A DNA stretch of 64,000 bases from Shouchella sp047238345 (GCF_047238345.1 NZ_JBDFMQ010000001.1:3596001-3660000), one strand, 5' to 3'; positions 30,573 through 39,718 are shown, counted from the stretch's first letter. Numbers and translations are program-made. The notes: generated from the sequence alone by a model not told the origin.

Positions 30573-32753
30573 TTATTTATCTTTATTTAACCCTAACTTT
30601 GCTAATTGATCCGCTAAAGCAGAGTTTGAGAAATCATCATCTTTGTTTTGCTTCTTCATATAATTATTCACTTCACGTTTGGAGACGTTCTTATTTTTAC
30701 TTTGTTTGCGGCGTTCTTCAAACTGTGCTTTCTTTTCACGGTGTCCGCACACACAAGCGAATACTTGCCCTTCTCCTTGACCCCGAAGCTCAAGCTTTTT
30801 CTTACATTTTGGACAGCGAGCATTTGTTGTCATTGCGATGTTTTTACGATAGCCACACTCACGATCTTGGCAGACGCGCATTTTGCCTTTCTTTCCATTC
30901 ACTTCAAGAAGAAACTTTCCACATTCAGGACATTTTTCACCTGTTTTATTATCATGGCGGAATGTGGTTGTGTCAGCTTTCACTTGTCCAACGACGGATT
31001 GTGCGTATTGTTTCATATCGGCAATAAACGCACTCTTTTGCTCTTTCCCTTGGACAATCTTTTCGAGTCGCTGCTCCCACTCTGCCGTTAACGCTGGTGA
31101 TTTTAATTCTTCTGGAACAAGATCAAGCAGCTGTTTCCCTTTGGATGTTACAAAAAGATCTTTCCCTTTCTTTTCGATTAAAAAGCTTGAAAAGAGCTTT
31201 TCAATGATATCCGCTCGGGTCGCAACCGTACCAATTCCACCTGCTTCAGCAAGTGTCTTTGAAATCTGCGCGTCTTTTTCTTCCATAAATTGAGCAGGCT
31301 TTTCCATCGCGGTAAGCAACGTTGCTTCATTAAAACGAGCAGGTGGTGTCGTTTCGCCACGTTTTAACTCTACGCCATTAAGAGAAAGCTTCTCTCCCTC
31401 TGTAAACTTCGGAAGTTTGCTTTCTTTTGCCTGTTCCTCGTCTTCATTCTGACGCCAACCTAGAGAGATCATGCGCTCCCCTTTTGTTCGGAACGGTTCA
31501 TTGGCAACTTCTGCTTCAACAACCGTTTGCTCGGATTCACTTGCCGGAAAAAAATTTGCCAAGAAGCGACGAACGATCAAATAATAAAGCTTGGTTTCTT
31601 TATCATTCATGGCGCTTATCGGCGGCGCTTGTTCTGTTGGAATTAACGCATGGTGATCTGATACTTTTGCATCGTTTACCATCTGTTTCTTGGCGTGGGT
31701 TATACCAAGTTTCGATGCCTCCAGCACTGTTTTTCGAAACGGCTGAACATCAATCGCTTTTAAGCGATCTTTAAGTGTGTCTACAAGATCAGAAGAAAGA
31801 AAACGAGAGTCTGTTCTTGGATACGTAACCGCTTTATGCTGTTCATATAATTTTTGCAAGGCGCCTAGGGTTTCTTTCGCTGAATACCCATAACGCTTAT
31901 TGGCTTCACGTTGTAGTTCCGTTAAATCATACAAATTCGGCGCAGGCGTATGTTTTTTCTTAGCTTTTACGCTTGTAATCGTTAGCGCTTTTCCTTTTAC
32001 CTTGTCTTTTAAGGCTTTTGCATCTTCTTCATTAAACATTCGCTCATCACCAGATTTGCGATGATACCAACGGAATGTTGTGCCTCCTTCAACATTTGCT
32101 TGCAGTGTATGATATGGCGTTGGCTTAAACGATTGAATCGTTTTTTCTCGTGTCGCTAAAATCGCAAGTGTTGGCGTCTGCACACGACCACACGAAAGCT
32201 GCGCATTGTGCTTTGTCGTTAACGCTCGAGTCCCATTAATCCCTACATACCAGTCTGCTTCTGCTCTTGCTTCAGCTGCGGCAAATAGGTTTTCATACTG
32301 ACGTCCATCTTTAAGCTTCTTAAAGCCGTCTTTAATCGCTTTGTCTGTTACAGAAGAAATCCACAGCCGTTTAAGTGGCTTTTTCACGTGCGCTTTCGCT
32401 AGAATCCAGCGGGCCACAAGCTCCCCTTCACGTCCTGCATCCGTTGCAATGATAACTTCCCCGACATCTTGGCGATTTAACACTTTTTTTACCGTATGAA
32501 ATTGTTTAGACGTCTGCTTAATAACGACAAGATCAAGACGCTTCGGCAGCATTGGCAGCTCTTCTAAACGCCAGTTTTTATACTGTTCTCCGTAATGTTC
32601 AGGGTCTGCGTGGGTAACAAGGTGTCCAAGCCCCCATGTCACAATGTATTCCTTTCCTTCAAAAAAACCGTTCCCTTTTTGATTGGCACCAAGTACACGG
32701 GCAATGTCACGCCCAACGGAAGGTTTTTCTGCTAAAATCGCTTTTTTCTTCAT
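30573..32753 (-). CDS. topB: DNA topoisomerase III
   Basis: This is a 726-residue type IA topoisomerase. The TOPRIM domain begins AILAEKPSVGRDIARVLG, with DAGREGELV near residue 105. SCGRVQTPTLAI follows, and the active-site Tyr is in VTYPRTDSRFLSSD (about residue 305). Two C-terminal zinc ribbons (CPECGKF...CGYRK; CPKCKKKL...CVCGHREK) are present. It passes single DNA strands and decatenates replication and recombination intermediates. It starts two bases after the methyltransferase gene, so the two form an operon. I use the ATG at 32753; a TTG one codon earlier is possible. Confidence 0.95.
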   Translation of the reverse strand: MKKKAILAEKPSVGRDIARVLGANQKGNGFFEGKEYIVTWGLGHLVTHADPEHYGEQYKNWRLEELPMLPKRLDLVVIKQTSKQFHTVKKVLNRQDVGEVIIATDAGREGELVARWILAKAHVKKPLKRLWISSVTDKAIKDGFKKLKDGRQYENLFAAAEARAEADWYVGINGTRALTTKHNAQLSCGRVQTPTLAILATREKTIQSFKPTPYHTLQANVEGGTTFRWYHRKSGDERMFNEEDAKALKDKVKGKALTITSVKAKKKHTPAPNLYDLTELQREANKRYGYSAKETLGALQKLYEQHKAVTYPRTDSRFLSSDLVDTLKDRLKAIDVQPFRKTVLEASKLGITHAKKQMVNDAKVSDHHALIPTEQAPPISAMNDKETKLYYLIVRRFLANFFPASESEQTVVEAEVANEPFRTKGERMISLGWRQNEDEEQAKESKLPKFTEGEKLSLNGVELKRGETTPPARFNEATLLTAMEKPAQFMEEKDAQISKTLAEAGGIGTVATRADIIEKLFSSFLIEKKGKDLFVTSKGKQLLDLVPEELKSPALTAEWEQRLEKIVQGKEQKSAFIADMKQYAQSVVGQVKADTTTFRHDNKTGEKCPECGKFLLEVNGKKGKMRVCQDRECGYRKNIAMTTNARCPKCKKKLELRGQGEGQVFACVCGHREKKAQFEERRKQSKNKNVSKREVNNYMKKQNKDDDFSNSALADQLAKLGLNKDK

Positions 32754-32757
32754 CAAA

Positions 32758-33954
32758 TCATCCTTTTGTTTTTATAAATAATACTTTTAGATAGCTTCCT
32801 TTTGGATACGCACTCGTGGAGGCAAAATCAACAGGAACGCGATGTTCTTCGAGAATATCATACGACAAATTGTGCGCTTGGAACGCATCATGTATCATCC
32901 GCTTAAACTGCTTCGATGTGACGTTCGCGGCATTCGTTGATGCAACGAGCACGCCACCGCGGCTTAATAAAGGGATCGTTTCTTCCACTAGTTTCGAATA
33001 GTCTTTTGCGGCACGGAACGTTGTTTTCTTTGATCGTGCAAAACTAGGAGGATCAAGGACAACAAGATCATAGACAAGTTCTTTCTTCTTCGCATACTGA
33101 AAATAACGAAACGCATCCATCACAACAATTCGTTGTGATTCAGGATTAATGCCGTTCACTGAAAACTGTTCTTCGGTCTTCTCTCGACTACGATTGGCTA
33201 AATCGACGCTTGTGGTTTCACTAGCGCCTCCCATAGCCGCAGCGACAGAAAAGGCACCTGTATACGAAAAGAGATTTAAAACTCGCTTACCGACGGCATA
33301 CTTGTCCATAATTTGCTTCCGAACAAGACGTTGGTCTAGAAAGATTCCAGTCATCGGACCATCATTTAGGTACGTGGCATACGTAATGCCGTTTTCTTTT
33401 ACTAATAGCGGAAATTCACCACGTGTCCCTTCTACAAAGTCATCCTCGCCCGTATATGACCCGTCTTCAGCAAACCGCTTCTTTTCATAGATACCTGCAA
33501 ACGAGAGTGTATCTCGAATTGCCTGCAAAACGAGGCTTCTAAAGGTGTAAATCCCTTGGCTATACCATGTCACCACAAGGTAACCGGCATAATAATCAAG
33601 TTGAAGCCCACCAATGCCATCGCCTTCACTATTAAACAAACGAAAGGCAGTTGTTTCTTCTGCTTGGAAAAAAGACGACCGTTTTTCAAACGCTTCTTTC
33701 AGCTTCTGTGTAAAAAAAGACTGATCAATCTGTTCCGTTTGATCCCGTGTTAACACCCAGCCACTGCCAACATTTTGTTTTCCAATATAAGCTTTTGCTA
33801 AAAAGCGATTGTTTTTCGTATTTATATTGATAAGGGTACCCTCTTCGTGCTGGTCGAGTTGAAACCAATCTTTTTCAAGAAGAGGATATCCTTGTTTGAT
33901 TTGCTTTTCTATTTTTTCATTCACTGTTTGGTCAATTGTCGTACGTTTATGCAT
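32758..33954 (-). CDS. RlmI/YwbD-type 23S rRNA (cytosine-C5) methyltransferase
   Basis: This is a 398-residue protein. An N-terminal PUA-like domain (residues ~1-80, GYPLLEKDWFQLDQHEEGTL) precedes a short linker domain and a Rossmann methyltransferase (from ~215). VLNLFSYTGAFSVAAAMGGA is the S-adenosylmethionine motif I and VVLDPPSFARSK is motif IV. This matches the RlmI class of 23S rRNA m5C methyltransferases (B. subtilis YwbD is similar). The catalytic Cys expected of m5C enzymes is not obvious to me, so the target base is inferred from family only. It is upstream of topB in the same operon. Confidence 0.85.
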   Translation of the reverse strand: MHKRTTIDQTVNEKIEKQIKQGYPLLEKDWFQLDQHEEGTLININTKNNRFLAKAYIGKQNVGSGWVLTRDQTEQIDQSFFTQKLKEAFEKRSSFFQAEETTAFRLFNSEGDGIGGLQLDYYAGYLVVTWYSQGIYTFRSLVLQAIRDTLSFAGIYEKKRFAEDGSYTGEDDFVEGTRGEFPLLVKENGITYATYLNDGPMTGIFLDQRLVRKQIMDKYAVGKRVLNLFSYTGAFSVAAAMGGASETTSVDLANRSREKTEEQFSVNGINPESQRIVVMDAFRYFQYAKKKELVYDLVVLDPPSFARSKKTTFRAAKDYSKLVEETIPLLSRGGVLVASTNAANVTSKQFKRMIHDAFQAHNLSYDILEEHRVPVDFASTSAYPKGSYLKVLFIKTKG

Positions 33955-34094
33955 GGTCTCACCTCAACTGTAGTATAGCATATCTATTTTTCCTTCAATA
34001 ACGACCACAACGTTAATTAAAAATGTCTTTTCACTCTTTCTTTTACATGATAAAAGGAGCATACTTAACTAAAAAACTCCATGGGAGTGATGAC

Positions 34095-34265
34095 ATGTAC
34101 AAGCTTGTCTGTACCATTGACGGTATAACAAAAACCTTTAAACTTCAAGATAGCAATGAAGACTTGGTTTTCAATGATCTTTTTGAAGCCGAACTGTATG
34201 CAAAACAGCTAAATAAAGACGTCTCCTATGCCTATCAGTGGGTACCGGAACGAATGGATTCATAA
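34095..34265 (+). CDS. Small hypothetical protein, 56 residues
   Basis: MYKLVCTIDGITKTFKLQDS starts a short soluble protein with alternating strands and a helix (NDLFEAELYAKQLNKD), ending YQWVPERMDS. I do not recognise a family. The ATG at 34095 is preceded by GGGAGTGA; an in-frame ATG at 34023 lacks a ribosome site. It stands alone between a divergent methyltransferase gene and a DUF3817 gene. Confidence 0.6.
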   Translation: MYKLVCTIDGITKTFKLQDSNEDLVFNDLFEAELYAKQLNKDVSYAYQWVPERMDS

Positions 34266-34349
34266 ACCTGTGAAAATCTTATGACACATTGACTCCTTAC
34301 ACATATTGTCCCAAAAGATTGCTATACTAAATAAGAAAGGTGGGATTTG

Positions 34350-34637
34350 ATGTTTAAATGGGTAAGTTATATTGAAGGGATTTCATTGATTCTACTCGTA
34401 TTTCTAGCTATGCCGCTTAAATACATATGGAACATCCCTGAATTTGTAAGCGTTGTTGGCATGGCGCATGGGGTTCTTTTTATTGCTTACATGCTCTTCG
34501 TTGTCAATTTCTTTTTTAGTAAACAATGGACTTTAAAAACTTCTGTTCTTGCAACACTTGCATCCATTGTGCCTTTTGGGCCGTTTATTTTAGAAAAACG
34601 GATTATAAAAAATGAAGAACGTCCTCCAGCCATCTAG
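34350..34637 (+). CDS. DUF3817 membrane protein (YdzA-like)
   Basis: This is a 95-residue protein with three membrane helices. The N-terminal WVSYIEGISLILLVFLAMPLKY, central GMAHGVLFIAYML and terminal PFGPFILEKRI are the recognisable DUF3817 features. In actinobacterial multidomain proteins the same fold accompanies transporters; in Bacillus (YdzA) it stands alone and its function is unknown. The ATG is preceded by AAGGTGGG. The gene ends before a strong terminator. Confidence 0.8.
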   Translation: MFKWVSYIEGISLILLVFLAMPLKYIWNIPEFVSVVGMAHGVLFIAYMLFVVNFFFSKQWTLKTSVLATLASIVPFGPFILEKRIIKNEERPPAI

Positions 34638-34702
34638 GCGTTAAAAAGTTTTAAATACTGAGGTATAGGATAGAAAGACAAATGTTCTTAAGGTACGACG
34701 CT

Positions 34703-34750
34703 CCCTTCAAAGTGGACACTTAAAAAAGTGAATCCGTTGAAGGGTTTTTT
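34703..34750 (+). terminator. Intrinsic terminator after the DUF3817 gene
   Basis: CCCTTCAA / TTGAAGGG outer stem with an inner CACTT/AAGTG stem, followed by TTTTTT. Between here and the sigma-B promoter at 34885 I see no gene. Confidence 0.75.
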
Positions 34751-34884
34751 ATTATTGAACGTGATTTATGTGCGCAAGCAACCAGAGCCCTTCTGAAGCA
34801 AATCCTAATTGTTAAAATGCAAAGATTTGCTTTAGTCATTCTATGTCCCAATTTATTTTGATTCGAATGTCCTATCCTTTTTAT

Positions 34885-34910
34885 GTTTCATTCATTTTTG
34901 CCCAGGGTAC
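34885..34910 (+). promoter_or_regulatory. Candidate sigma-B promoter of the YflT-like gene
   Basis: GTTTCA and GGGTAC are spaced by 14 bases, each one mismatch from GTTTAA/GGGTAT, and lie 24 bases before the ATG. B. subtilis yflT belongs to the sigma-B general stress regulon, which supports this. Confidence 0.65.
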
Positions 34911-34934
34911 TTTATAGATCAGGAGGCGATATAA

Positions 34935-35279
34935 ATGAAACCTATATACAAAGAATTCTATAACGATGAAGAAGTTGTTAATGTGGTTCAAGCATTAAAA
35001 CAAAAGAATGTGATGGAAGATGATATTTATGTCATTACACACGACGACGATCGTACAGACCGTGTAGCAGATAATGCTGACGCAAACACGATTACAGCTT
35101 CTGAAACGGGACTTGGTACCTCGATTAAGAACACGTTCCGCAGCAAAGGGGACGAACTTCGAGCTAAGTTTGAAGAATTAGGTTTCTCCGAACATGAAGC
35201 CGAACAGCTTGAAGAAGAACTCGACCAAGGTAAGGTTATCGTTGCAGTTACAAATCAAGATGAGACCTTCACATTCTAA
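34935..35279 (+). CDS. yflT: General stress protein, YflT domain
   Basis: This is a 114-residue acidic protein. The N-terminal EFYNDEEVVNVVQALKQKNVMEDDIYVITHDDDRTDRVADNAD pattern is the YflT heat-induced stress domain. The C-terminal helices (LRAKFEELGFSEHEAEQLEEEL) and GKVIVAV strand complete the family's shape. It is cytosolic with no known enzymatic activity. A sigma-B-like promoter sits directly upstream, with ribosome site AGGAGG. In B. subtilis the family is induced by heat, salt and ethanol stress. Confidence 0.85.
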   Translation: MKPIYKEFYNDEEVVNVVQALKQKNVMEDDIYVITHDDDRTDRVADNADANTITASETGLGTSIKNTFRSKGDELRAKFEELGFSEHEAEQLEEELDQGKVIVAVTNQDETFTF

Positions 35280-35292
35280 TTATCGCACATAC

Positions 35293-35327
35293 AACAGCCG
35301 CTCTCTTAACTAGAGATGCGGCTGTTT
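35293..35327 (+). terminator. Intrinsic terminator of the YflT-like gene
   Basis: AACAGCCGCTCTC / GAGATGCGGCTGTT stem with one mismatch and a TTTTC tail. Confidence 0.8.
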
Positions 35328-35366
35328 TCATGTTTTAATAGATAGAGGAGAGGAGAGATGTGACGC

Positions 35367-35912
35367 TTGAGTGATTTATTAAAGAGACAGTTTCTAAGGT
35401 GGTTTGTGGACCAGCATTATTTAAAACACCGTGGCGCACGTGCACTACTTGTACACATTCAATCGTCGCCCCATCTATTATCGAAACTCCGGTTAACGGA
35501 AACGATTCAACCTCAAAGACGCACACTTGTTATTGCAAGCACTCAATCAGATGAACCTGGTTTCCGCTACCTATATGATGGCCAAAAAACCGAGGATGTG
35601 TCTAAAGCGCTCGATGACATTACCACACATCCATCGAGTCCCATTTATTTAATTGTCCATTTTTACGGTCGTGACATCCATCATTCGTATCGACAATTGC
35701 TAGAAACACCTATCCACCGTTCTTACCGACAATATAAACAAAATCAACAAGACGAAAAAGAGGCCAATGCCTTTTTAGACTATGTGGATGTAGAAAATGA
35801 ACGAACACGGTTACGGGCGGCCATTGACAAAGCGTTGGATGACCGAAATCATGATGAGTTCGCTCGCCTTTCCAAAGAGCTGCGACATCTACAAGAACAA
35901 GCGTTATTGTAA
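35367..35912 (+). CDS. ypiB: UPF0302 / YpiB-family protein with IDEAL domain
   Basis: This is a 181-residue protein, close to the 179 residues of B. subtilis YpiB. The first ~130 residues hold the UPF0302 core (FLRWFVDQHYLKHRGARALLVHI; TLVIASTQSDEPGFRYL; PIYLIVHF). The C-terminus (DYVDVENERTRLRAAIDKALDDRNHDEFARLSKEL) is an IDEAL domain. The start is TTG with GGAGAG upstream. In B. subtilis ypiB is beside ypiF and the menaquinol oxidoreductase genes; here it stands alone. Function is uncertain. Confidence 0.85.
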   Translation: MSDLLKRQFLRWFVDQHYLKHRGARALLVHIQSSPHLLSKLRLTETIQPQRRTLVIASTQSDEPGFRYLYDGQKTEDVSKALDDITTHPSSPIYLIVHFYGRDIHHSYRQLLETPIHRSYRQYKQNQQDEKEANAFLDYVDVENERTRLRAAIDKALDDRNHDEFARLSKELRHLQEQALL

Positions 35913-35915
35913 TGA

Positions 35916-35946
35916 AAAAGCCCATGCTTTATGCATGAGCTTTTTT
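35916..35946. terminator. Bidirectional terminator between ypiB and the metal transporter
   Basis: AAAAGCCCATGC / GCATGAGCTTTT stem with one mismatch and T and A tails on the two sides; the last permease gene ends inside it. Confidence 0.85.
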
Positions 35947-36819
35947 GCCGTTTTTCTTATCTGGACGAATCCATTTCGACACTAATCCATGTGATGGTGA
36001 AAAGACAAAGCTAATAATAAACACAGCACCTGTCATCATAGCCATGGAGCCAGATATAGAACTATCAATCCAGTAAGCAACATAATAGCCACTTATTGCC
36101 GATACTGCACCAAAGAAGGCACTAAGCACAATCATGATGGATAAGCGCTCTGTCCACAAGTATGCTGCAGCTGCTGGCGTGATTAACATTGCCACAACCA
36201 TAATTGCGCCAACCGCATCAAATGAGGCAACCGTCGTGATAGAGACAAGCCCCATAAATAAATAGTGTAAGAACATAACTGGTAGACCTAAACTTAGCGC
36301 AAGCGCGGAATCAAATGCGAGCAACTTCCATTCTTTATATAAGATGAGAATAAACGCAAGCACAATTATGAGAACGATCACCAGCATTAAGGTAGCAACG
36401 GGAATTTCTAAACCAAACACATTGGTTGTGTTAAACGGGATAAACGCAATTTCACCCATTAGCGTGTGCTGCACATCTAGATGCACGTTTCCAACTGAGG
36501 TGGAAATTAGAATAACTCCAATCGCAAACAAAGATGTAAAGACGACACCAATGGAAGCGTCATGCTGTACTCCTTTTGAATGAAACCACTGTACCAAAAA
36601 GGTTGTTAATAACCCAGCTAATGCAGCACCAATTAACATGTGAATGCCTTCCATACTTTGCGTAATGAGAAACGCAAGCACAATGCCTAGAAGTACAGTA
36701 TGGCTAATTGCATCGGCCATCATCGCCATCCGACGTAAAATTAAGTAGGCACCGACGATTCCACACGTAATTCCCACAAGCGCTCCGGTAATTAAAATCC
36801 AGCCTTCATAGGAAATCAT
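35929..36819 (-). CDS. Manganese/zinc ABC transporter permease (MntD type)
   Basis: This is a 296-residue ABC-3 family permease with about eight membrane helices. ALVGITCGIVGAYLILRRMAMMADAISHTVLLGIVLAF is the family's N-terminal signature. It is the second permease of a four-gene metal importer and overlaps the preceding permease gene by 4 bases (ATGA). The MntC/MntD pair forms the membrane channel through which the binding protein delivers Mn2+ or Zn2+. It ends just before ypiB's terminator. Metal specificity is inferred from operon layout only. Confidence 0.88.
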   Translation of the reverse strand: MISYEGWILITGALVGITCGIVGAYLILRRMAMMADAISHTVLLGIVLAFLITQSMEGIHMLIGAALAGLLTTFLVQWFHSKGVQHDASIGVVFTSLFAIGVILISTSVGNVHLDVQHTLMGEIAFIPFNTTNVFGLEIPVATLMLVIVLIIVLAFILILYKEWKLLAFDSALALSLGLPVMFLHYLFMGLVSITTVASFDAVGAIMVVAMLITPAAAAYLWTERLSIMIVLSAFFGAVSAISGYYVAYWIDSSISGSMAMMTGAVFIISFVFSPSHGLVSKWIRPDKKNGKKAHA

Positions 36820-37739
36820 TCGTTCCCACCTTCTTTCAATACACCAGGTGCTTCATTGTTTCCGAATGCTTGTTTTTGTTGCGCTTTAAACTCAATGCGT
36901 TCAGCGATTAAGCCTTTTTCTTTTCCAAAGAATAAGGAAAAAACGAAAAAGATGGATGCCGATAACACAATAAATGGTCCCGTAGGCCAACTAGGACCTT
37001 GCGCACTTAAAAATGTTCCAATCGCTCCAGATAAGCCACCAAATATACCTGATAATAAGAGCATCACCTTAAACGACTGTGTCCAGTAACGTGCGCTTAC
37101 CGCAGGAATAATTAGCAAAGCTGCCATTAAAATAACCCCAACAGCTTGAATGCCAATGACAATTGTTGTCACGAGGCCAATCATGTAGACAATATCCATC
37201 CCACGTGATGATAAGCCAATTCCCCGTGCAAACTCTGGATCAAATAAGAACAACTTCCATTCTTTATAAGCGAGCGTAATGAGAAAAATGACAACAATGG
37301 CAAGGATCACCATCGTATAGACGTCCATTCGCACCATACTTGCTGCCTGACCGAAGATAAACGTATCTAGACCACTTTGATTTCCACCACCGGATCGATT
37401 CACAAGCGTTAATAGAACAATACCAGCTCCGAAGAAAACGGAAAGAATAATCCCCATTGCCGTATCTTCTTTAATTCTCGATGAGGAGCGTATAATGTGA
37501 ATAAACCATGCACCGAGCAATGCGCTTAAGGCTGCACCTACTATCAGAATAAAGAAATTCTTTTCATTTATAATCATAAAGGCGATGACTACACCTGGAA
37601 GAGCTGCATGGGAAAGAGCATCACTCATTAAGCTTTGCCGTTTCCAATAAGCAAGCGTACCGAACATTCCAGCGGCAATTCCTAAGAACGTCGCACTTAG
37701 GAGCACCCATTGAAAATTAATTGACGCTAGAATGGCCAT
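36816..37739 (-). CDS. Manganese/zinc ABC transporter permease (MntC type)
   Basis: This is a 307-residue ABC-3 permease. The N-terminal INFQWVLLSATFLGIAAGMFGTLAYWKRQSLMSDALSHAALPGVVIAFM is the family signature, with eight to nine hydrophobic segments and a long cytoplasmic tail (FGKEKGLIAERIEFKAQQKQAFGNNE). I chose the ATG at 37739, preceded by GGAGGC; it overlaps the ATPase gene by 23 bases in another frame. A longer in-frame reading would start inside the ATPase gene without a ribosome site. Confidence 0.88.
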   Translation of the reverse strand: MAILASINFQWVLLSATFLGIAAGMFGTLAYWKRQSLMSDALSHAALPGVVIAFMIINEKNFFILIVGAALSALLGAWFIHIIRSSSRIKEDTAMGIILSVFFGAGIVLLTLVNRSGGGNQSGLDTFIFGQAASMVRMDVYTMVILAIVVIFLITLAYKEWKLFLFDPEFARGIGLSSRGMDIVYMIGLVTTIVIGIQAVGVILMAALLIIPAVSARYWTQSFKVMLLLSGIFGGLSGAIGTFLSAQGPSWPTGPFIVLSASIFFVFSLFFGKEKGLIAERIEFKAQQKQAFGNNEAPGVLKEGGNE

Positions 37740-38475
37740 TAGGAAGTGCCTCCTCTTTAATAATGTGCACCGCTCCTCCGTAAGCCTTGGTAATATTCGA
37801 CGTTGTAAATGTGTCATCCGTTTTTCCATGCGCAATCACGGTTTTGTTTAAAAACAACACATGGTCGAAGTAATCCGCTACGGTTTGTAAATCGTGGTGA
37901 ACAACAAGAACTGTTTTTCCATCTTCTCGCAATTGCTTTAAGATATCCATAATCGCTCGCTCTGTTGCGGCATCTACTCCTGCAAAAGGTTCATCCATAA
38001 AGTAGAGATCAGCATTTTGTACAAGTGCTCGAGCGAGAAAAACACGCTGCTGTTGACCACCAGATAGTTGACTTATTTGTCGTTTTGCAAAGTCTTCCAT
38101 CCCTACTTTTCGTAGTGCCTCCATCGCTTTTTCCTTATGTTTTTTCTTTGGCCATCTAAGCCAACCAATATGACGGTAGAGGCCCATTAACACCACGTCT
38201 AGCGCATTTGTTGGAAAATCCCAATCCACAGAACCTCTTTGTGGAACATAACCAACACGAGATTTCTGTCTCTTTAACGTTGAGTCGAAAAATCGAACTT
38301 GACCATGTAAAGGCGGATGCAGGTTCAGCAACGCCTTTATAAGCGTTGACTTTCCTGCGCCATTCGGTCCTACTATTCCAGTTAAAGAGCCTTTCTCAAC
38401 CGTGAAGCTAACATTTTTTAACACTGTGTTCTTGCGATAGGCTGCACTGATGTTCTCTACATCTAGTACGCTCAT
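37717..38475 (-). CDS. Manganese/zinc ABC transporter ATP-binding protein (MntB type)
   Basis: This is a 252-residue ABC ATPase: Walker A GPNGAGKST (residues 36-44), Q-loop VGYVPQRGSVDWDFP, signature LSGGQQQRVFLARAL, Walker B DLYFMDEPFAG and switch His in VVHHD. The Q-loop sequence PQRGSVDWDFP is characteristic of the Mn/Zn (MntB/ZnuC/TroB) subfamily. It powers metal uptake through the two permeases encoded next. It lies 41 bases after the binding-protein gene. Confidence 0.9.
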   Translation of the reverse strand: MSVLDVENISAAYRKNTVLKNVSFTVEKGSLTGIVGPNGAGKSTLIKALLNLHPPLHGQVRFFDSTLKRQKSRVGYVPQRGSVDWDFPTNALDVVLMGLYRHIGWLRWPKKKHKEKAMEALRKVGMEDFAKRQISQLSGGQQQRVFLARALVQNADLYFMDEPFAGVDAATERAIMDILKQLREDGKTVLVVHHDLQTVADYFDHVLFLNKTVIAHGKTDDTFTTSNITKAYGGAVHIIKEEALPNGHSSVN

Positions 38476-38516
38476 GATCGTTCATCTCCTTAATCTGCTC
38501 AACACACTCATAGAAG

Positions 38517-39461
38517 TTATTCGGAGGCTGTCAAAGCTGAGTGGATGGTATCGACATTATGACGATACATGCCAATATACGTTCCTTCTTCTGTTCCTTC
38601 TTCTCCCATAGCATCTGAGAATAATTCACCGCCAAGTTCAATGGAATGCCCAGCTTGTTCAGCACCTTCTATAACAGCTTGAACAGTTGAATCATTTACA
38701 CTGCTTTCTACGAATACTGCAGGGACTTCTTTTTCTACAATCGTATCAATCGTCGACTGAATATCAGAAATGCCAGCTTCCGATTCTGTACTTAACCCTT
38801 GTATACCCATGACCTCGATGTCATTCATTTCGCCAAAGTATTGAAATGCATCATGTGCCGTTACTAAGATACGCTGTTCTTCTGGAATTTGTGCGATTGT
38901 ATCTGTTGCATACGTGTGTAAATCGGCTAATTCATCAAAATAGGCTTGTTTATTCTCTTCTAATTCATCTGCATGATCAGGTAACAGCTCTTTTAATTCT
39001 TCAACTGCTGAATCTAATGCTTGTTCCCATAATACTACGTCAAACCAGATGTGCGGGTCATCCATGCCTGCTTCTTCTTCATCTTCGAGTAAATTTCCTG
39101 TATCTACCGTTTCTCCAATCGCATACGCATTTGAATCCACGCTATTAAAAACATCCGTTAATTGGGCTTCTAAATGAAGACCGTTGTAGAAAATAATATC
39201 TGCTTCCTGAAATAAACGAATATCACTTTGAGACGCTTCATACACGTGGGGGTCTACGCCTGGTCCCATAAGTGTTTCCACGTTTGCTAAGTCTCCAGCA
39301 ATGACAGATAGTGGTTCTCCGATTTGACCAATTGTGGCTACAACATCAATCGTACCTTCCGTCTCGTCCGTTGTCCCACCTGTGTCATCTCCTCCGTCAT
39401 TACATGCAGCAAGAACCATCCCTACTGATAAAAAAGTAAAACCTAAAACATGTTTTTTCAT
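38517..39461 (-). CDS. Manganese/zinc-binding lipoprotein (MntA/ZnuA cluster A-I)
   Basis: This is a 314-residue solute-binding lipoprotein. The signal peptide MKKHVLGFTFLSVGMVLAAC ends in lipobox LAAC (lipidated Cys20), followed by an acidic linker. The metal site is seen as GVDPHVYEAS (His), DDPHIWFDVV (His), LVTAHDAFQYFG (His) and the C-terminal Glu/Asp region. There is no His-rich loop, which fits Mn better than Zn. I chose the ATG at 39461, preceded by AAGGAGG. It heads the mntABCD-type operon. Confidence 0.9.
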   Translation of the reverse strand: MKKHVLGFTFLSVGMVLAACNDGGDDTGGTTDETEGTIDVVATIGQIGEPLSVIAGDLANVETLMGPGVDPHVYEASQSDIRLFQEADIIFYNGLHLEAQLTDVFNSVDSNAYAIGETVDTGNLLEDEEEAGMDDPHIWFDVVLWEQALDSAVEELKELLPDHADELEENKQAYFDELADLHTYATDTIAQIPEEQRILVTAHDAFQYFGEMNDIEVMGIQGLSTESEAGISDIQSTIDTIVEKEVPAVFVESSVNDSTVQAVIEGAEQAGHSIELGGELFSDAMGEEGTEEGTYIGMYRHNVDTIHSALTASE

Positions 39462-39552
39462 TTTTGTTTCCTCCTTTTTCCCATCCGTTATATCTATTTC
39501 TATGCAAAAACCACTATTTATTTCCTGTCCACAATAAAGTTTCTCTAATGCA

Positions 39553-39581
39553 ACTTTAATTCCCTTGTCCAATATTGTCAA
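39553..39581 (-). promoter_or_regulatory. Sigma-A promoter of the metal transporter operon
   Basis: On the minus strand a perfect -35 TTGACA (39576-39581), 17 bases, then TAAAGT (39553-39558, four of six matches). The leader is about 90 bases. A TTTATT-N10-AATAAA dyad lies downstream of the start point and could bind a metal repressor, but it does not match the MntR consensus I know. Confidence 0.55.
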
Positions 39582-39671
39582 TATCTTTGCTCGAAATTCA
39601 TTTTAAGAAAAAAATACCAATCTTATTAGCTTATTCCCTTATCTTTCCGTTCACCTTTACAATCTATGTAC

Positions 39672-39706
39672 AAAAAAACGCCACCCTGATTTAAACAGAG
39701 TGACGT
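39672..39706 (-). terminator. Intrinsic terminator of the HAD phosphatase gene
   Basis: On the minus strand ACGTCACTCTG pairs imperfectly with CAGGGTGGCGT and is followed by TTTTTTT. Confidence 0.75.
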
Positions 39707-39718
39707 CTTATGAATGGT

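Noticed and set aside
30524..31091. Overlapping 147- and 167-codon frames antisense to the topB 3' region
   Set aside because: Both lie over the zinc-ribbon end of topB in antisense, without ribosome sites or recognisable domains.
34703..34750. Insertion sequence end
   Set aside because: AGTGGACACTT looked like an IS3-type terminal repeat, but it forms the inner part of an ordinary terminator hairpin with a T run, and no transposase or second end is present.
39480..39552. MntR operator before the metal transporter operon
   Set aside because: An AT-rich dyad TTTATT-N10-AATAAA is present but does not fit the MntR or Zur consensus I know, so no operator was assigned.
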